From Nitrososphaerales archaeon (GTDB taxonomy: Archaea > Thermoproteota > Nitrososphaeria > Nitrososphaerales > Nitrososphaeraceae), in assembly GCA_029237515.1 (NCBI GenBank), contig JARBAV010000366.1:1-7095 (forward strand): a DNA stretch of 7,095 bases. The letters are read 5' to 3'. Below, in pieces: positions 5,572-7,095 of the stretch (its first letter is position 1; each line of letters begins with the position of its first letter). The notes below the pieces were generated by a model. It had not been told where the DNA came from. It worked only from the letters and a program-made list of their open reading frames with translations, and did no database searches. The position numbers were made by a program, and so were the translations under genes.

Positions 5572-5820
5572 CTACTTTCCTTTTTTTATCATAAATTCCA
5601 GATCTGGATTGATCAAGTTCACTGAAAGCAACTCGTGACCATTTCTATTGACCCATCTTGAAATATCTTCTTCAGAAGCGGGATCGTCAGCTATTACTTT
5701 GATTATCTCCCCTTTGGCAAGACGTTCCATTTCGATTTTAGTTCTGAACACAGGTTCAGGGCAATACAATCCCCTCACATCAATTGTCTTTGTAGGAGCA
5801 ATTTCACTCTTGGCACTCAA
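5572..5820 (-). CDS. TusA-family sulfur carrier protein
   Basis: This 82-residue soluble protein has the TusA/SirA/YeeD fold signature. The CPxP motif is C20-P-E-P23 within DVRGLYCPEPVFRTK (14-28), followed by KGEIIKVIADDPASEEDISRWV (36-57) and a final beta strand (LEFMIKKG). In this family the cysteine carries a persulfide and hands sulfur to partner enzymes. The start is TTG at 5820: an in-frame TGA eight codons upstream with no ATG or GTG between leaves it as the best start, and a TATA-like box ends 26 bases before it. The gene is followed after 4 bases by the cysteine synthase, which suggests sulfur delivery to cysteine formation. The family also serves tRNA thiolation and molybdopterin pathways, so the acceptor is inferred from position only. 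Confidence 0.9.
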   Translation of the reverse strand: MSAKSEIAPTKTIDVRGLYCPEPVFRTKIEMERLAKGEIIKVIADDPASEEDISRWVNRNGHELLSVNLINPDLEFMIKKGK

Positions 5821-5846
5821 GGAATAGATTAATTTGAGTTCTCAAG

Positions 5847-5854
5847 ATATTAAA
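5847..5854 (-). promoter_or_regulatory. TATA box of the tusA-like/cysM operon
   Basis: On the minus strand this reads TTTAATAT. It ends 26 bases before the TTG at 5820, the leaderless spacing used elsewhere in the window. It shows that the two sulfur genes have a promoter separate from the upstream serB-cofE genes. Confidence 0.5.
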
Positions 5855-5870
5855 TGTTTAGAAACATTTA
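5851..5870. promoter_or_regulatory. Perfect 20-base palindrome, candidate operator
   Basis: TAAATGTTTAGAAACATTTA has 9-base perfect arms (5851-5859 and 5862-5870) around AG. It overlaps the upstream end of the TATA box by 4 bases, covering the position where TFB contacts its BRE. A dimeric regulator bound here would be expected to compete with TBP/TFB and repress the TusA-like and CysM-like genes. As RNA it would form a weak AU-rich hairpin with no U-tract, so a terminator for cofE is less likely. No known motif is recognised. Confidence 0.5.
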
Positions 5871-5883
5871 CAATGTAAGTTTC

Positions 5884-6651
5884 CTATCGGAACAGGTCAT
5901 GAACACTGTCCCGTATTAGGGACTTCGCAGAACTATTCTCCGTAGAAGAAAATTTATACCCTCTTACAATGGCTACAGGAACCCTCTCAGTTTTGCCCAT
6001 TACGAGTTCGGCAGCTGATGCGAGTTCGTCAGCGATCGCAATTTCGGTGATCCTAAGCAAGTTGCCATACATGTCGGCTTGCCCTATGTAGCTCTTCATA
6101 GAATCCATGCCTGAAAGTCCAATTGCAACATTTGTCTGTCCCAATCTAAAAGGCCTTCCAAATGTATCAGACACTACAACGGCAATATCAATGCCAATAG
6201 TATCGGCAATAGCTTGTCTTATTCTTTTTGCAGAGAGATCTGGATCAACGGGCAGCAGTGACACAAAGCTGTCTCTGGGTCTGCAGACGTTACTTTGATC
6301 TATTCCAGAGTTTGCGCAGATAAACCCGTGCCTTGTTTCGGTAATGATCAGATTTTCCGAATACCTCACTAAACTCCTCGACTCCATGAGAATTAATTCT
6401 ACAAATCGAGGATCCTTATTTGTCTTGCTGGCTAATTCTACTGCGTGATTCGACGGTTTCACCTTCGACAAATCCAAAATACGACCTTCAGATTTTGAAA
6501 TAATTTTCTGCGTAACTACCAACACGTCGTGATCCACCACGGGTATTTGGTTTGCCTTGAGTGCGTGCATTATTACCCTTGCAATATCATCACCTATGGT
6601 TACATCCTTCTCTACGGGAATCGGGATGATTTGTAAGGGCAGGTTCGACAA
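5884..6651 (-). CDS. cofE: Coenzyme F420-0:L-glutamate ligase
   Basis: CofE adds glutamates to F420-0 with GTP to give the F420 tail, in the cytoplasm. The 255-residue length is typical of archaeal single-domain CofE; bacterial FbiB carries an additional C-terminal domain that is absent here. Recognised blocks are GDDIARVI (20-27), VLVVTQKIISKSEGR (43-57), ETRHGFICANSGIDQSN (105-121), LLPVDPDLSAKRIR (132-145), VVVSDTFGRPFRLGQTNVAIG (158-178) and IADELASAAELVMGK (206-220). The start is TTG at 6651. The codon just upstream is a TAA stop and no Shine-Dalgarno site is seen. It lies 19 bases after serB with no clear promoter between, so the two are probably co-transcribed. It implies that the organism makes F420; the other cof genes are not in the window. 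Confidence 0.94.
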   Translation of the reverse strand: MSNLPLQIIPIPVEKDVTIGDDIARVIMHALKANQIPVVDHDVLVVTQKIISKSEGRILDLSKVKPSNHAVELASKTNKDPRFVELILMESRSLVRYSENLIITETRHGFICANSGIDQSNVCRPRDSFVSLLPVDPDLSAKRIRQAIADTIGIDIAVVVSDTFGRPFRLGQTNVAIGLSGMDSMKSYIGQADMYGNLLRITEIAIADELASAAELVMGKTERVPVAIVRGYKFSSTENSSAKSLIRDSVHDLFR

Positions 6652-6670
6652 TTATATGGAACTGTAAATT

Positions 6671-7095
6671 CTATAGGTTTGCTAGAACTGCCTTACCGAA
6701 TCTTTTTTCAAGCAAATTTAAAAGAAGTGACAAATCACGAATCTCAATCACCGCATCGGCTCGTTCTTTTATTTTATCTACCGGGCAAAATCCCACTGTG
6801 TATCCTGCAATTGCGAAAAGTTTCAGATCATTTGCACCGTCAACCACGACTACAGTATCTTCTTTCTTGACCCCCCACTCAAGCAATAGATCCTTTATCG
6901 CGGCGGCCTTATCAGAAGTAACTCTAATGATGACGTCTTGCAGTACTCCATTGGAAAAGACCAGCTCATTAGAAAATATTCTGTCCAAACCCAGCATTTC
7001 TTTCAGTCTATCCGTAATTATTGTGAAGCCACCCGAAACAGCGATCAATTTCCAGCCAGATCGCTTTAGCGCCTGACATAATTCTACCGCGCCAG
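6671..7095 (-). CDS. serB: Phosphoserine phosphatase, C-terminal part
   Basis: SerB is a HAD-family phosphatase that converts O-phosphoserine to serine. The frame is open at the right edge and shows 140 C-terminal residues, beginning GAVELCQALKRSGWKLIAVSGGFTIITDRLK, which contains HAD motif II (the Ser in VSGG). LGLDRIFSNELVFSNGVL follows, and the motif III lysine is probably in SDKAAAI. Motif IV reads VVVVDGANDLKLF, where most SerB have GDGAND; both aspartates are kept and the first Gly is Val. The nucleophile DxDxT motif lies outside the window. A TTG at 7048 is internal to the domain and is not the true start. The tail RFGKAVLANL ends 19 bases before cofE. In this neighbourhood it would use the same O-phosphoserine as the CysM-like enzyme. 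Confidence 0.92.
   Translation of the reverse strand, partial: GAVELCQALKRSGWKLIAVSGGFTIITDRLKEMLGLDRIFSNELVFSNGVLQDVIIRVTSDKAAAIKDLLLEWGVKKEDTVVVVDGANDLKLFAIAGYTVGFCPVDKIKERADAVIEIRDLSLLLNLLEKRFGKAVLANL

Overview
The window most likely comes from an archaeon of the ammonia-oxidizing Nitrososphaeria (Thaumarchaeota) type. The evidence is an archaeal-type Thi4 thiazole synthase, a CofE F420-0 ligase, moderate AT-richness, no clear Shine-Dalgarno sites, and TATA-like boxes ending about 23-26 bases before several start codons (leaderless transcripts). The lineage is inferred from gene content and style, not from a marker gene.

Layout. Bases 1-614 (minus) hold the N-terminal 204 residues of a SucC-type succinyl-CoA ligase beta subunit, running off the left edge. 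Bases 615-1058 are a divergent intergenic region with a previously uncalled 56-residue membrane protein gene (784-954, plus) that has its own TATA box. Next come a TPR protein with a probable winged-helix domain (1059-2204, plus), thi4 (2317-3141, plus), a 408-base region with no convincing gene but a good TATA box and several repeats (3142-3549), and trxB (3550-4527, plus). A minus-strand block follows, converging on trxB. In its transcription order it is serB (partial, off the right edge), cofE, a TusA-like sulfur carrier, and a CysM-like cysteine synthase.

How the genes fit together. Much of the window concerns sulfur and thiol chemistry: thiazole formation (Thi4, with the cysteine that donates sulfur in the suicide type), thiol redox (TrxB), persulfide carriage (TusA-like) and cysteine formation (CysM-like). 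The TusA-like and CysM-like genes are 4 bases apart behind their own promoter. A perfect 20-base palindrome overlaps the upstream edge of that promoter's TATA box. This suggests a regulated two-gene unit in which a persulfide carrier may feed a phosphoserine-type cysteine synthase. SerB, two genes upstream, would compete for the same O-phosphoserine. The most interesting items are this pair with its palindrome, the leaderless small membrane protein, the TPR-winged-helix fusion, and the orphan promoter with structured sequence ahead of trxB. No mobile element, CRISPR array, rRNA or tRNA was seen.
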